Assembly (NCBI RefSeq): GCF_000498955.2
Contig: NZ_AYGX02000083.1
Span: 1-39,446, forward strand
Source: Lactiplantibacillus fabifermentans DSM 21115
GTDB lineage: Bacteria; Bacillota; Bacilli; Lactobacillales; Lactobacillaceae
Direction: 5' to 3'
Length of the DNA: 39,446 nt
Part shown: in pieces, positions 7,654 through 15,882 of the stretch
Numbering within the stretch: position 1 is the stretch's first letter
Layout: the number at the start of each line of letters is the position of its first letter
Program-made: the position numbers and the translations under genes
The notes under the pieces: generated by a model
What the model was told of the DNA's origin: nothing
Seen by the model: only the letters and a program-made list of their open reading frames with translations
The model's database searches: none

Positions 7654-9939
7654 TTAAAATAAGCTACCAACTAGCAACGGGGTCGCCAGCTGTTGATCTT
7701 GAGCGTGATAGTACGTGGCGCTGGTTAAGGCTAATTCCGCATACAAGGGTGGGGCAAAGCGACCACGGGGATAATCGAGGTATAGCCGCTGCTTGCTGCG
7801 AGTCATGGCGACATATAAAAGGCGCCGTTCGGCTTCGATTAAGCTCGTGTAACCAAGTACCCAGTGATAACCAAGCTGGCGTTCGCTTTGACTTGGGTCA
7901 CCAATCAATGTCCGGTAAATATCGGCGAGTTCTGCCGTGGCGAATAAATTACCGAGGAGCTTAGGGGCCGCTTGTTGATAGCGATTGAAAGTTTCAAAAA
8001 ATTGTTGATAACTGCATGTCGGTGGGAAAAATTGATCTAGTTTTAAACTGCCTGGATGAATCTCGGTATCGTGGTAGCTGAAAATAAAGACGTGCGTAAA
8101 TTCGATCCCTTTCGTTTGATGAAAAGTGAGGGCCATGACGTTATCAGGAGGGGTCGGCTGGTTGAGCAAGTGCTTCAATTGATACCGCTTATGGCGTTCG
8201 CGTTTAAAGAAGGCCGGGGGTGTTAAGTTGCGAACCGTGCTGGCTAAGTAAGCCTGCATATCGGCATAAAGCGTCAGCGATGGCTCGCCACGTTGTTCCG
8301 TTAACCAATCGTAATAGCCACTTAATGCATCGGTCACGAGCGTCAATAATTCGGTGAGAATTTGGGGATGGGTGACCGGTTCGGCATGGCAAGTTTGGAC
8401 AAAGGCCAAAATGTCAGTAATCGTTTGGTCCTTCAAATCGGGGTCGATTTCGTTGAGGGCGCAATGTTGATTGTAGTGAGCCACGGCGGTCAAGTAGTCA
8501 CTAATGGTGAGTAGCCGGGTCTTGCTCATGGCTTCCACGGCCAATAAATGGCGGTGGAATTTACTGAAGCCAAATTGATAGGCATGTTGTTTCAATAATA
8601 TATAGTTGTCTTCCCAAAAAGCGCGCATGATATCAACGTGGGCCGAGTATAACGGTTGTTCTTGTAAGGTAGCAGCTTGGTGTTGCATGTTCACATAGAT
8701 GTCCTGATTGGCTAAAATATCCGCTACCCAAGCGCGGGTTAAGTTAGACCGGCATAATATGGCAATTTGATTATTCACAATGGTGGGTGTATCTACGAGG
8801 GTCGCAATTTGTTTAAATAACGGATTTTTAGGATCAATGCTTGCGTGCTGATTTTGCACGATTAATTGGCCGGGCGTCATGGTCCGCGCAGTTAAGGATT
8901 TATCCGCACGGTGGTGATTTTTAGTAATCATCGGGGTAACACTCGCTAAGATAGTTTGGTCAGTACGGTAATTGGTCGTTAAGGTAAAGACTTGTGATTG
9001 GTCAAAGTAGTCATTAAATTCAAGCAAATATTTGGCCGAACTGCCACGAAATTCATAGATATTTTGGTCGTCGTCACCAATCACGACTAGCCGTTGTAAG
9101 ACGGTTGGCGAAAATAAGTTGATGAGAATTTGCCACTGCAACGTGTTGATGTCTTGAAATTCATCCAAATAAACTTGTTCAAAAAAATCGGCATGGCGTT
9201 GTAATACCGGTTGTGTGCTGGCATCAGTTAGTCCAGCTAGGACGAGTAATTGTAAATCGTTGAAGTCTAGCAAACCATCGTTATTTTTAAGTTGTTGATA
9301 TTTGTGAATGACCACTAAGTAAGTGGCATAAAAGTCGTTGGTGTGGTGGCAGCGTAATATGCCTTCTAGTTTGCGCATGCCTTGCAAAAAATTCGAAACG
9401 GGCTGGTCATCAATCGTTAATTCATAACCGTTCGTCGAATAGCTCCCGTTAATCAGTTGTTCATAGAGGTCGAACATGTCAGCGAGTACTAGCTGGGCCG
9501 GCAATTCCGATTGCAGGCGATAAATGTAGGGAACCAGCTTAGCGGTGTAGTGTTGATAAGTGGGTAAAACTTCCACGTTGGCATAGGCTGGCAATTGGCG
9601 CAATAAGTGTAAAAAGAAAGCATGAAAGGTCATAAAGTGGGGCATTTCGGCCGTTAAATTGGGAACGGTGGACCGCAATTGGTCGGCATATTTGACGTAC
9701 GTCGTCGTTAGTTGTTGTTGGCCCGCTTTGGAAAAAGTCAGTCCTAAGGTGTGAGCCGGTTGTGTCGAGTCCGCTAAAGCTCGCATTAAGGTCATTAAAA
9801 TCAGCGTTGTCGTTTTACCCGCGCCCGCGCAGGCGTTAATCACCGTCGGCCGATTTTGGGCGGCAGTTAAGATGGCAATTTGTTCGTGAGAGAGTTCAAA
9901 ATCAAGGGTCTTTTGCAGCTTGGTCAAGTTAGGTTCCAT
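7654..9939 (-). CDS. UvrD/PcrA-like ATP-dependent DNA helicase
   Basis: About 761 residues, superfamily 1A. Visible motifs: Q-motif residue Q20, Walker A ACAGAGKTTT (K42), DEFQD in VYLDEFQDINTLQWQ, motif III GDDDQNIYEFRG, the YRTDQTI arginine motif, and motif VI LLYVAMTRSKQR near the C-terminus. The start is set at the ATG at 9939 because AAAGGAG lies about 9 nt upstream; the longer reading to 9969 lacks a site. It is somewhat longer and more divergent than PcrA and is probably an accessory helicase of the UvrD-like type common in lactobacilli. It stands alone, with no nuclease partner gene beside it. Confidence 0.88.
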   Translation of the reverse strand: MEPNLTKLQKTLDFELSHEQIAILTAAQNRPTVINACAGAGKTTTLILMTLMRALADSTQPAHTLGLTFSKAGQQQLTTTYVKYADQLRSTVPNLTAEMPHFMTFHAFFLHLLRQLPAYANVEVLPTYQHYTAKLVPYIYRLQSELPAQLVLADMFDLYEQLINGSYSTNGYELTIDDQPVSNFLQGMRKLEGILRCHHTNDFYATYLVVIHKYQQLKNNDGLLDFNDLQLLVLAGLTDASTQPVLQRHADFFEQVYLDEFQDINTLQWQILINLFSPTVLQRLVVIGDDDQNIYEFRGSSAKYLLEFNDYFDQSQVFTLTTNYRTDQTILASVTPMITKNHHRADKSLTARTMTPGQLIVQNQHASIDPKNPLFKQIATLVDTPTIVNNQIAILCRSNLTRAWVADILANQDIYVNMQHQAATLQEQPLYSAHVDIMRAFWEDNYILLKQHAYQFGFSKFHRHLLAVEAMSKTRLLTISDYLTAVAHYNQHCALNEIDPDLKDQTITDILAFVQTCHAEPVTHPQILTELLTLVTDALSGYYDWLTEQRGEPSLTLYADMQAYLASTVRNLTPPAFFKRERHKRYQLKHLLNQPTPPDNVMALTFHQTKGIEFTHVFIFSYHDTEIHPGSLKLDQFFPPTCSYQQFFETFNRYQQAAPKLLGNLFATAELADIYRTLIGDPSQSERQLGYHWVLGYTSLIEAERRLLYVAMTRSKQRLYLDYPRGRFAPPLYAELALTSATYYHAQDQQLATPLLVGSLF

Positions 9940-10162
9940 CGCAAATAGCTCCTTTGTATGAATCAGCAATCAATTGGTTAACTGCAGTGTACTATGTGAC
10001 TAAAACCGGCGTCAATTAATGGGGACCAGCGGGTTTAATGAAAATCGCGGAATATTTAAATATTAGTGTTGCAGAGTCGGTTGTTGCTAGCCGCAATTGC
10101 TAATGGGCGTCATGGTAAATATTTTTTAATTTATGCTCGGAGGCGACTGTCAGCAACCCAGT

Positions 10163-10252
10163 TTCGACGATAAAAAAACAAAATTGGTGCCTGATGAAAT
10201 GTAGCTTTCATCAGGCACCAATTTTTGAGTTAATCTTAGTATGTTTTAGGGT
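10163..10252. repeat. Family B hairpin repeat, intact stem (B2)
   Basis: A perfect 19-bp inverted repeat (10181-10199 with 10206-10224; core GGTGCCTGATGAAA) surrounds a 6-nt loop and is followed by TTTTTGAGTTAATCTTAGT. Left of it is GTTTCGACGATAAAAA, related to the terminal repeat of copy B3. It lies 3' of the Eis-like gene (minus strand). The A/T runs on both sides allow terminator function in either direction. Confidence 0.75.
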
Positions 10253-10276
10253 AAAAATTTCACGCGCGGAAAACCG

Positions 10277-11458
10277 TTAGAAGTAATCGATGAGCGCCGG
10301 TTTTTGATGAACTAAACTAGCGTCTAACCGGTGCGCAGCGGTTAAGTCACCTTGAATTAAGCCGTGTTGCCAAGCGCTAGTTAACGAACGCGCGCCGAAC
10401 AATGCTTTAGTAAGTTGTTGAATGGTTAGTTGCAAGTCACTAGGGCTGTCTAGCGTGGCTTTAACCCGGTTCATTGTGACGCGGCCAGCGTTAACGCTGA
10501 GTTCCCAGATACCTTGATTAATGGCCAATGTTTCGTCCGTAATGGCGAGGCGGATGGTCGTTAAGTCGTGGGTGAAAGGGTATTCCGCTAGAAAGTCATG
10601 CAGTAACACGATGCGCGCCATCATGTATGGCGTGGTCGTTACGTTAATACTGTAAGGATCGGCGAATAAGTCAAAGCCGGCTTGTTCGTCGGGACCTTCG
10701 TAACTGAACGTGCTAAAAGTTGTGCCATGTTTAGTCACAAAATTGGCTAACCGTTCATAGGCGGTCGGGGTACTCGTGGCCCATTCCTTAATGACGAAGG
10801 CTTCCGGTTGTCGTTCGTAGACGAGATAACCTTCAATTTGGTCAGCTGCATTGCGATAAATGGCCACGGACCAAGCGTGTTTTTCAGTTAAATAATTTAA
10901 CCACCAACTTGAACGAATTAGGCCCCCGCGTTGGTTAGCCGGTTGCGCGGCATAAAAATCATTAACGAGCGCTAAGCCTTCATTGCCATACCGCGTAATG
11001 CTGCCACTAAAATCATGGGGTTGGATGCGCGGTAACTTATCAGCGGCAATCGTTTGTAACGTGTGGTTGAAGACTTGCTCATAACCGAATTTGCGATAGT
11101 AGCTGAAGGAGAATGGTGCCAAATAAGATAATGGAATCTTGTTAGCAACCATTTCATTTAAGGCCGCCGTAATTAATTTACCAGCACCGCCACGCCCGGA
11201 ATATTCAGGCGCACTCATCACATCACCGATACCATTCATCGGATAAGTGACGCCATAAAAATTGACAGCTAAGGGCAGACTGTATAAACCACTGACAAGT
11301 TGATCATGGTCGTGAAGTCCATAAATCCAGCCGTGTTGATAACGGTCCATGAAAAATGTGCGCCGCGTGGGCGTGTCATGATTGTTGAACGCATATTGAT
11401 ATAACCGATAAAAGGCTTCACGGTCCGTATCAGTGGTTAACCGAAAGTTTTCCGTCAT
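10277..11458 (-). CDS. Eis-like GNAT N-acetyltransferase
   Basis: 393 residues, the usual size for the Eis family. The N-terminal GNAT domain has the acetyl-CoA loop SGRGGAGKLITAALNEM (about 90-106) and YRKFGYEQVF at its end. A second degenerate GNAT-like half and an SCP2-like C-terminal domain (about 290-393) follow. The C-terminus ends in IDYF, and Eis proteins use the terminal carboxylate in catalysis. Family members acetylate amines such as aminoglycosides or lysines; the substrate here is unknown. AAGGAGG precedes the start. It lies 11 nt downstream of the MupG-like gene, so the two are probably co-transcribed, which suggests an amino-sugar-linked role (inference). Confidence 0.85.
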   Translation of the reverse strand: MTENFRLTTDTDREAFYRLYQYAFNNHDTPTRRTFFMDRYQHGWIYGLHDHDQLVSGLYSLPLAVNFYGVTYPMNGIGDVMSAPEYSGRGGAGKLITAALNEMVANKIPLSYLAPFSFSYYRKFGYEQVFNHTLQTIAADKLPRIQPHDFSGSITRYGNEGLALVNDFYAAQPANQRGGLIRSSWWLNYLTEKHAWSVAIYRNAADQIEGYLVYERQPEAFVIKEWATSTPTAYERLANFVTKHGTTFSTFSYEGPDEQAGFDLFADPYSINVTTTPYMMARIVLLHDFLAEYPFTHDLTTIRLAITDETLAINQGIWELSVNAGRVTMNRVKATLDSPSDLQLTIQQLTKALFGARSLTSAWQHGLIQGDLTAAHRLDASLVHQKPALIDYF

Positions 11459-11469
11459 AGTAGGCCTCC

Positions 11470-12561
11470 TTAGTTAGCGGCGATTAATTGGAAATCAGCC
11501 CATGGTGCTAATAAACTCAAGAGTTGGCGATCGTTGTCGACGATGTGACCCACAACGTTAATCCGACCGGTATTCTTAAAGTCGCGGCGCGCAATTTGGA
11601 GTTCACCTTTGTATTGACCAAATTCATCGTTGTCGATTAAGACGTCGCCAACTTTGACATCGTTAGTGTGATGGGCAGGAAAGGCTTCGTTTTTATAGAT
11701 GACCCGGGTTTCAGAAGACCGGATGACAAAGTCTGAGAAGTCCCCACGATATGTTTGTGGTTGGTCAAATAAGGCGGCGTGTTCAGCTTTGGAGATACCT
11801 TCAGCGACGTGCATGTGTAAGAGTGGTAGGGGACTGAAGAAGACTTCGGCCGCGGCTTTTAGTTCCGCTTCACTCGCATAAGCATTCCCAATTAAAACGT
11901 CGTCGATTAAACCGGTCATCTTTAAATGTTGCACTTGAGCAGCTAAGTCTAAACCACGATGTTGTTCTAAGGTACATAAACCATCTTGCATTGGCCATGG
12001 CCCATAAGTGGCATCATTGGATGAAACAAAAGCTGCAGTATTAATGCCGTATTGCCGATACTGTTCAGAAGTCTGAACAAAGTAATCGTAGCCTAAGCCG
12101 GTAAATTCTTGTGGGTAGAAGTTATGTGATCCTAATAAGTTATCCTTTTCAGGAGAGTAGTCCATAATTGTGTCAACGTAGTGCGTCCCTTTGGACATAT
12201 TGACTTCGATTTTAATCCCATAAGGGTTGTGGGTCATCCGCGCTTCTTCTTGGCCGGTAAAGCCTAAGTCTAAGCGGACCCCCCAGGCACCTAAGTCATG
12301 GAAGAAGCTCAAGTCATCGTATGAAACACCGAGTTGTTTGAATAAATCTGGGTTCACATCGACCATCACGTCGAGGCCTAATTTATTCGCGTAAGCGATG
12401 ACTTTTTTGAAATTAGTGACCACTTCGTCTTGATCACCTTTGATTTCTAGTAATGATGTAAAAACTCGTTTAAAACCATATTTTGCAGCTAAATCTAAGT
12501 AGGCCGCATCCTTTTCAAAGGTTGACCGTTCTGGGTAGACGGATACACCAAGTTTACTCAT
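11470..12561 (-). CDS. MupG-like (DUF871) 6-phospho-glycosidase, second copy
   Basis: 363 residues, the same length as the copy at 2480-3571 and clearly paralogous: LGVSVYPERS at the start, VRLDLGFTGQEEAR near 95, SHNFYPQEFTGLGYD near 145, LIGNAYASEAEL near 225, and a C-terminal domain with IDNDEFGQYKGELQI. The copies differ enough that this is an old duplication or independent acquisition, not a recent event. GGAGGG precedes the start. No PTS gene is adjacent, so the phospho-disaccharide would come from a transporter elsewhere. The gene heads a two-gene unit with the Eis-like acetyltransferase. Confidence 0.88.
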   Translation of the reverse strand: MSKLGVSVYPERSTFEKDAAYLDLAAKYGFKRVFTSLLEIKGDQDEVVTNFKKVIAYANKLGLDVMVDVNPDLFKQLGVSYDDLSFFHDLGAWGVRLDLGFTGQEEARMTHNPYGIKIEVNMSKGTHYVDTIMDYSPEKDNLLGSHNFYPQEFTGLGYDYFVQTSEQYRQYGINTAAFVSSNDATYGPWPMQDGLCTLEQHRGLDLAAQVQHLKMTGLIDDVLIGNAYASEAELKAAAEVFFSPLPLLHMHVAEGISKAEHAALFDQPQTYRGDFSDFVIRSSETRVIYKNEAFPAHHTNDVKVGDVLIDNDEFGQYKGELQIARRDFKNTGRINVVGHIVDNDRQLLSLLAPWADFQLIAAN

Positions 12562-12617
12562 AAAAAAATCCCTCCATGTTTGATTGTTGTATTCGCTTAC
12601 ATTGTAGCATGAATAAT

Positions 12618-12661
12618 TGGTCCATACCAGCGATATTCAAAATTTGTACCAACAAATTTTG
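12618..12661. promoter_or_regulatory. Two palindromes in the mupG2 promoter region
   Basis: TGGTCCATACCA (12618-12629) is an interrupted TGGT/ACCA dyad like those bound by some GntR/HutC regulators. It covers the -35 zone of a minus-strand promoter with -10 TACAAT. Immediately beyond, CAAAATTTGT (12638-12647) is mirrored perfectly by 12652-12661 around a 4-nt spacer. They lie between divergent mupG2 and the Tad2-like gene and could control either. Operator function is inferred. Confidence 0.45.
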
Positions 12662-12724
12662 CAACTGTTTTTATGGCGCTGATTATGATAGGATTTGGGT
12701 AATAAAACATATGGAGGGTTTGGC

Positions 12725-12946
12725 ATGACATTTGAAGCAGTATTACCAGATTTAAAAGCTGGCAAAAAGGCGGTCCGAACAGGATGGGAAGGGACCGAAC
12801 TTTATGTGGTATTACAGCCAACGACGACGTATCAAGGCGATGTGCTGAACCCGTACTTTTTAATCAAAACGGCTGATGAAGCCTTCAGCTTATGGTCACC
12901 AACGGATTGCGATATCTTAGCTGAAGATTGGCAGTTGGTCGACTAA
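12725..12946 (+). CDS. Tad2-like (DUF2829) small protein
   Basis: 73 residues. The pattern MTFEAVLPDLKAGKKAVRTG, then an aromatic-rich middle, a FSLWSPT segment and a terminal ILAEDWQLVD, is characteristic of DUF2829. That family includes the phage Thoeris anti-defence protein Tad2, which sequesters glycocyclic ADP-ribose signals. Many chromosomal members have no assigned function. The start is the ATG at 12725 behind GGAGGG; an upstream ATG at 12695 has no site. Its stop overlaps the SDR start as TAATG. No phage genes are nearby, so this may be a host-encoded ligand-binding protein. Confidence 0.75.
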   Translation: MTFEAVLPDLKAGKKAVRTGWEGTELYVVLQPTTTYQGDVLNPYFLIKTADEAFSLWSPTDCDILAEDWQLVD

Positions 12947-13692
12947 TGCAATTTACGGAATTCGCCAACCAAACGGTACTAATTACCGGGGCGGCCTCCG
13001 GGATTGGTCAAGCCCAAGTACGGGCCTTTTTAGCGCAACAAGCTGCCGTTATTGCCATCGATATTCAAGCCCAACCAGCCGCGTTATTAGCATCGCCTAA
13101 GTTGAGTTATCAAGTGGCGGATGTCAGTGATGCGGCGCAACTAACACAAGCCATTATGGCCGGTGTCAGTGCACTAGGTCAGCCGAGTATCGTTTGTAAT
13201 ACGGCTGGCAAGCTTGACGATTACCGGCCCACGCTCAAGACGAGCTTGACCGAATGGCAAACGATTTTGGCGACAGACTTAACGAGTCAATTCTTAGTCA
13301 CGAATCTCGTGTTACCAACGATGTTGACTCAAAAACACGGGGTGTTCGTCAATATGGCATCAATTGCGGGACTCGTGGCCGGTGGTGGTGGGGCAGCTTA
13401 TACTGCTGCTAAGCACGCGATTATTGGCTATACGAAACAACTCGATGTTGATTATGCGGCGCAAGGCATTCGCGCCAACTGTATTGCGCCCGGGGCGATT
13501 GATACGCCGATGAATGCGGCCGACTTTGCCGGTGATGGCAAGATGGCCAAGTGGGTTGCCAAAGAGACGCCCGCTAAACGCTGGGCGCAACCGAGTGAAG
13601 TGGCTGACTTAACACTGTTTTTAGCGAGTCGCCATGCGGATTACATTCATGGCACTGTCGTTCCGATTGACGGTGGCTGGATTGCCAAATAA
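12946..13692 (+). CDS. SDR-family oxidoreductase (3-oxoacyl-ACP reductase-like)
   Basis: 248 residues, classical short-chain dehydrogenase: dinucleotide-binding TGAASGIGQAQ, the NAG-like CNTAGKLDDY, the catalytic serine region NMASIAG, YTAAKHA (Tyr and Lys of YxxxK), and the C-terminal PIDGGWIAK. An acidic residue after strand 2 (AIDIQAQ) favours NAD(H). The start is the ATG at 12946, overlapping the upstream stop. A TTG at 12928 would extend into the Tad2-like gene and is less likely. Substrate unknown. Confidence 0.88.
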   Translation: MQFTEFANQTVLITGAASGIGQAQVRAFLAQQAAVIAIDIQAQPAALLASPKLSYQVADVSDAAQLTQAIMAGVSALGQPSIVCNTAGKLDDYRPTLKTSLTEWQTILATDLTSQFLVTNLVLPTMLTQKHGVFVNMASIAGLVAGGGGAAYTAAKHAIIGYTKQLDVDYAAQGIRANCIAPGAIDTPMNAADFAGDGKMAKWVAKETPAKRWAQPSEVADLTLFLASRHADYIHGTVVPIDGGWIAK

Positions 13693-13705
13693 TTGAGGCA
13701 TATTT

Positions 13706-14065
13706 ATGAAAGCATGTATTTTTTGTCAGCCGCAGCCATACGTCTTAGAAAATGACCGAGCTGAGGCTTTTTATGATATTCACCCGGTCAGTCGGGGCCA
13801 TTTGTTGATTATTCCCAAGACCCATTATCCGACTTATTTTGATGTGCCCGTGGCTGACCGCGAGGCGATGTTGGCCTTATTGAATGAAGCGAAGGCGTTG
13901 CTAGATACCCAGTTGCAGCCGGATGGTTATAATATTGGGATTAACGTTGGGGCCCCGGCTGGGCAAACGGTAATGCATTGCCATATCCATTTGATTCCGC
14001 GTTATCACGGCGATACGCCGGACCCGCGCGGGGGGATTCGCAAGATGTTACCAGGTGAAAAGTAA
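13706..14065 (+). CDS. HIT-family nucleotide hydrolase
   Basis: 119 residues with the histidine triad HCHIHLIPR near residue 92 and the N-terminal pair CIFC typical of Hit-like proteins. The length fits bacterial Hint/HIT hydrolases of nucleoside phosphoramidates or dinucleotides. It starts 13 nt after the SDR stop, with a weak TTGAGG site. Its place between an SDR and a Nudix hydrolase suggests a nucleotide housecleaning or ADP-ribose-related cluster (inference). Confidence 0.9.
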   Translation: MKACIFCQPQPYVLENDRAEAFYDIHPVSRGHLLIIPKTHYPTYFDVPVADREAMLALLNEAKALLDTQLQPDGYNIGINVGAPAGQTVMHCHIHLIPRYHGDTPDPRGGIRKMLPGEK

Positions 14066-14080
14066 GGGAGCGAAATTTTA

Positions 14081-14707
14081 ATGACGACTAAGTTTAAAAA
14101 TCTCGGTCGGACCGGGACTGTGCTAAGTAAAAAACAGGTCTATGATGGCCCGATATTTAAGCTGTACAAAGAAACGATTAAAACGCCGGATGGGTTAGAA
14201 GTGGAACGCGACTTGATTGATCACGGGAATGCCGTGACCATCTTGGCCATGACCGCGGATGACCAAGTAGTGCTCGGGTCGGAATACCGGGTCGGTCGCA
14301 ATGCCGAAACGGTGAGTTTGCCAGCGGGGTTGATTAATGGGGATGAAGACCCCTTAGTCGCCGCCAAGCGGGAACTACAAGAAGAAACTGGCTATGTGGC
14401 GCATGATAGCCAAGTAATGACGGCCATCACTTCATCGGAAGGTTTTACGAACGAAACAGTGACGTTAGTGTTGACCCATATTGACGCTAACGAACGGGCG
14501 GAACGTCACTTTGACCACGATGAATACGTGAATACTCAGTTGGTACCCCTGGCGGAAGTTATCGCCATGATGAAGCGCGGGGAAATTCGGTCCGCGCAAG
14601 GGTTATGTGCTTTGAACTGGTATTTGAATTTTGTACGCGAGCCTAATCAATGGATATTAATGAAAAATTCGCTTATATGGCGACGGGCCAACCATACAAT
14701 GATTTAG
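14081..14707 (+). CDS. Nudix hydrolase, ADP-ribose pyrophosphatase-like
   Basis: 208 residues. The Nudix box is exact: G-x5-E-x7-REL-x-EE-x-GY in GLINGDEDPLVAAKRELQEE onwards (about 86-109). The preceding LGSEYRVGRNAETVSLPAG matches ADP-ribose pyrophosphatases. GGGAG lies upstream of the start. The gene overlaps the next one by 58 nt in another frame, so the last roughly 19 residues may be a poorly constrained tail. Expected products are AMP and ribose-5-phosphate if ADP-ribose is the substrate. Confidence 0.88.
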   Translation: MTTKFKNLGRTGTVLSKKQVYDGPIFKLYKETIKTPDGLEVERDLIDHGNAVTILAMTADDQVVLGSEYRVGRNAETVSLPAGLINGDEDPLVAAKRELQEETGYVAHDSQVMTAITSSEGFTNETVTLVLTHIDANERAERHFDHDEYVNTQLVPLAEVIAMMKRGEIRSAQGLCALNWYLNFVREPNQWILMKNSLIWRRANHTMI

Positions 14708-15255
14708 ATGTGGAATTAGTCGCGTTGCGCGATGCCGCAACCGTTAAAACGAATGCCTTGAATGCCACGGATGATGTTGATGAAAAAGCGCGCCTTTTTC
14801 AAGCGTTGGTCGGTAAAACTGGGCCGCGGCCCTTCGTCAATCCAAGTTTTCGGGTCGAATTTGGCCGCAACATTCAAGTTGGCGCGGACTTTTATGCCAA
14901 CTATGATTGCACGTTGCTGGATGGTGCGCCGATTACGATTGGCGACCACGTCTTGTTTGGTCCCAAAGTCGGGTTATATACGAGTAACCATTTATTCGAT
15001 GCGACCGAACGTGAATTAGGTGGCTGTATTGCTAAGCCGATTACGATTGGCAGTCGTTGTTGGTTAGCCGCCAGTGTGACGGTTTTACCAGGCGTCACGA
15101 TTGGCGATAATACGATTATTGGTGCCGGCAGTGTGGTGACGCATGATATTGCTGCTAACGTGATTGCGGCTGGGAATCCTTGCCAGGTCATTCGACCGAT
15201 TACGGCGGCCGACCAGACTGGGTTTGATGGGCAACAATTTAAATTGAATCATTAA
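14650..15255 (+). CDS. Sugar O-acetyltransferase, maltose/galactoside acetyltransferase family
   Basis: 201 residues. The N-terminus (MDINEKFAYMATGQPYNDLD) matches the Maa N-terminal motif, followed by a left-handed beta-helix of hexapeptide repeats (ITIGDHVLFGPKVGLYT, ITIGSRCWLAASVTVLPGVT, IGAGSVVTHDIAANVIAAGN). The active-site histidine is in LYTSNHLFD. It transfers acetyl from acetyl-CoA to a sugar hydroxyl; in vivo substrates are usually uncertain. The start lies inside the Nudix gene and no strong ribosome binding site is seen, so translational coupling is likely. Confidence 0.88.
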   Translation: MDINEKFAYMATGQPYNDLDVELVALRDAATVKTNALNATDDVDEKARLFQALVGKTGPRPFVNPSFRVEFGRNIQVGADFYANYDCTLLDGAPITIGDHVLFGPKVGLYTSNHLFDATERELGGCIAKPITIGSRCWLAASVTVLPGVTIGDNTIIGAGSVVTHDIAANVIAAGNPCQVIRPITAADQTGFDGQQFKLNH

Positions 15256-15271
15256 TTAAACTAGTAAAAGA

Positions 15272-15310
15272 GTAGCTAATGAAATTGAATTTCACCAGCT
15301 ACCCTTTTTT
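15272..15310 (+). terminator. Rho-independent terminator after the acetyltransferase gene
   Basis: GTAGCT and AGCTAC bracket an inner stem TGAAATT/AATTTCA, followed by CCCTTTTTT. It ends the Tad2-SDR-HIT-Nudix-acetyltransferase unit. Confidence 0.8.
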
Positions 15311-15316
15311 ATTTTG

Positions 15317-15339
15317 ATTGTCGAAACGTGGTCCAGCAG
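15317..15339 (+). repeat. Solo 23-bp terminal repeat of family B
   Basis: ATTGTCGAAACGTGG followed by TCCAGCAG, identical over 23 bp to 15995-16017. With that copy it forms direct repeats bracketing the whole repeat island. No family B hairpin lies immediately beside it; the acetyltransferase terminator occupies that position. Confidence 0.7.
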
Positions 15340-15343
15340 GGGG

Positions 15344-15549
15344 CTTTCCAAAGATTGGTGAATCTGGAATTGCCGCAGTTGGCTGACCGTAATTCCATCG
15401 TCCTGGGACCGGTCCAAGCCTGAGAAGCGGTCTTGGACCTCACTTTTGAGCCCATACCCCAGGTCTCAAAAGATGTCCGTGGTGTAAACGGCCAAACAAC
15501 GCCCGTTAACGCCACTTTCAGGACGATTCCATTACGGTCAGCCAACTGC
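15344..15549 (+). repeat. Family A structured repeat, complete copy (A1)
   Basis: The core 15375-15549 has terminal arms of 19 bp (GCAGTTGGCTGACCGTAAT with its complement), a symmetric internal loop with TTCCA on both strands, and a further 8-bp stem (TCGTCCTG/CAGGACGA). Inside are three hairpins: GGTCCAAG/CTTGGACC, TTTTGAG/CTCAAAA, and an imperfect GTGGTGTAAACGG/CCGTTAACGCCAC. A leader of about 30 nt (CTTTCCAAAGATTGGTGAAT) is shared with copy A2. The overall form is a four-way junction. The function is unknown. Confidence 0.85.
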
Positions 15550-15882
15550 TAAGTTACTGTTCAATTTCAAAAAATTAAGTAAATGAATTGGTGATTGAAG
15601 ATTTTTGATGGTGGTTGCGATAATTAAAAACTAGCCACCAATAACCGACTTTAAGAAAGAACCTTCAAAGATGTCGGTGGCGTAAGTTCGGCAAAAAATA
15701 GCCGTACTAACGTCACTTGCACGGCAACTTCCATTGCTACGGACTCACAACTGAATTGATTTTCCCTTAAGAAAACGTGGTATCACTTCGAGGTATCCGC
15801 CAACGAAGTGATTAATTGGTCTATCAGCGACTTGGCTGGTCGGGTATGCTAGTTGTGGATTCACCAATGCATGGAAAGATCC
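15550..15882. other. Gene-free stretch with a decayed family A fragment
   Basis: No convincing gene. Bases 15655-15760 resemble the 3' half of family A (GATGTCGGTGGCGTAAG, then TAACGTCACTTGCACGG, then CTTCCATTGCTACGG). A separate 9-bp inverted repeat, ATCACTTCG (15782-15790) with 15804-15812, has a 13-nt loop and no T-run. The rest shows nothing I recognise. Confidence 0.5.

Noticed and set aside
7629-7964. 111-codon plus-strand frame
   Set aside because: Shadow of the helicase gene, whose motifs are all intact on the other strand.
12597-12821. 74-codon minus-strand frame before mupG2
   Set aside because: It overlaps the well-supported Tad2-like gene and the promoter palindromes and has no family resemblance.
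12725-12946. Prophage remnant suggested by the Tad2-like gene
   Set aside because: No integrase, structural, lysis or att-like sequences surround it, and it is translationally coupled to an ordinary metabolic operon.
15309-15545. Open reading frame of 78 codons on the minus strand
   Set aside because: It lies within family A repeat A1; similar frames recur in A2 (29671-29913) and A3 (31555-31890) because the DNA repeats, with no ribosome binding site and no protein-like features.
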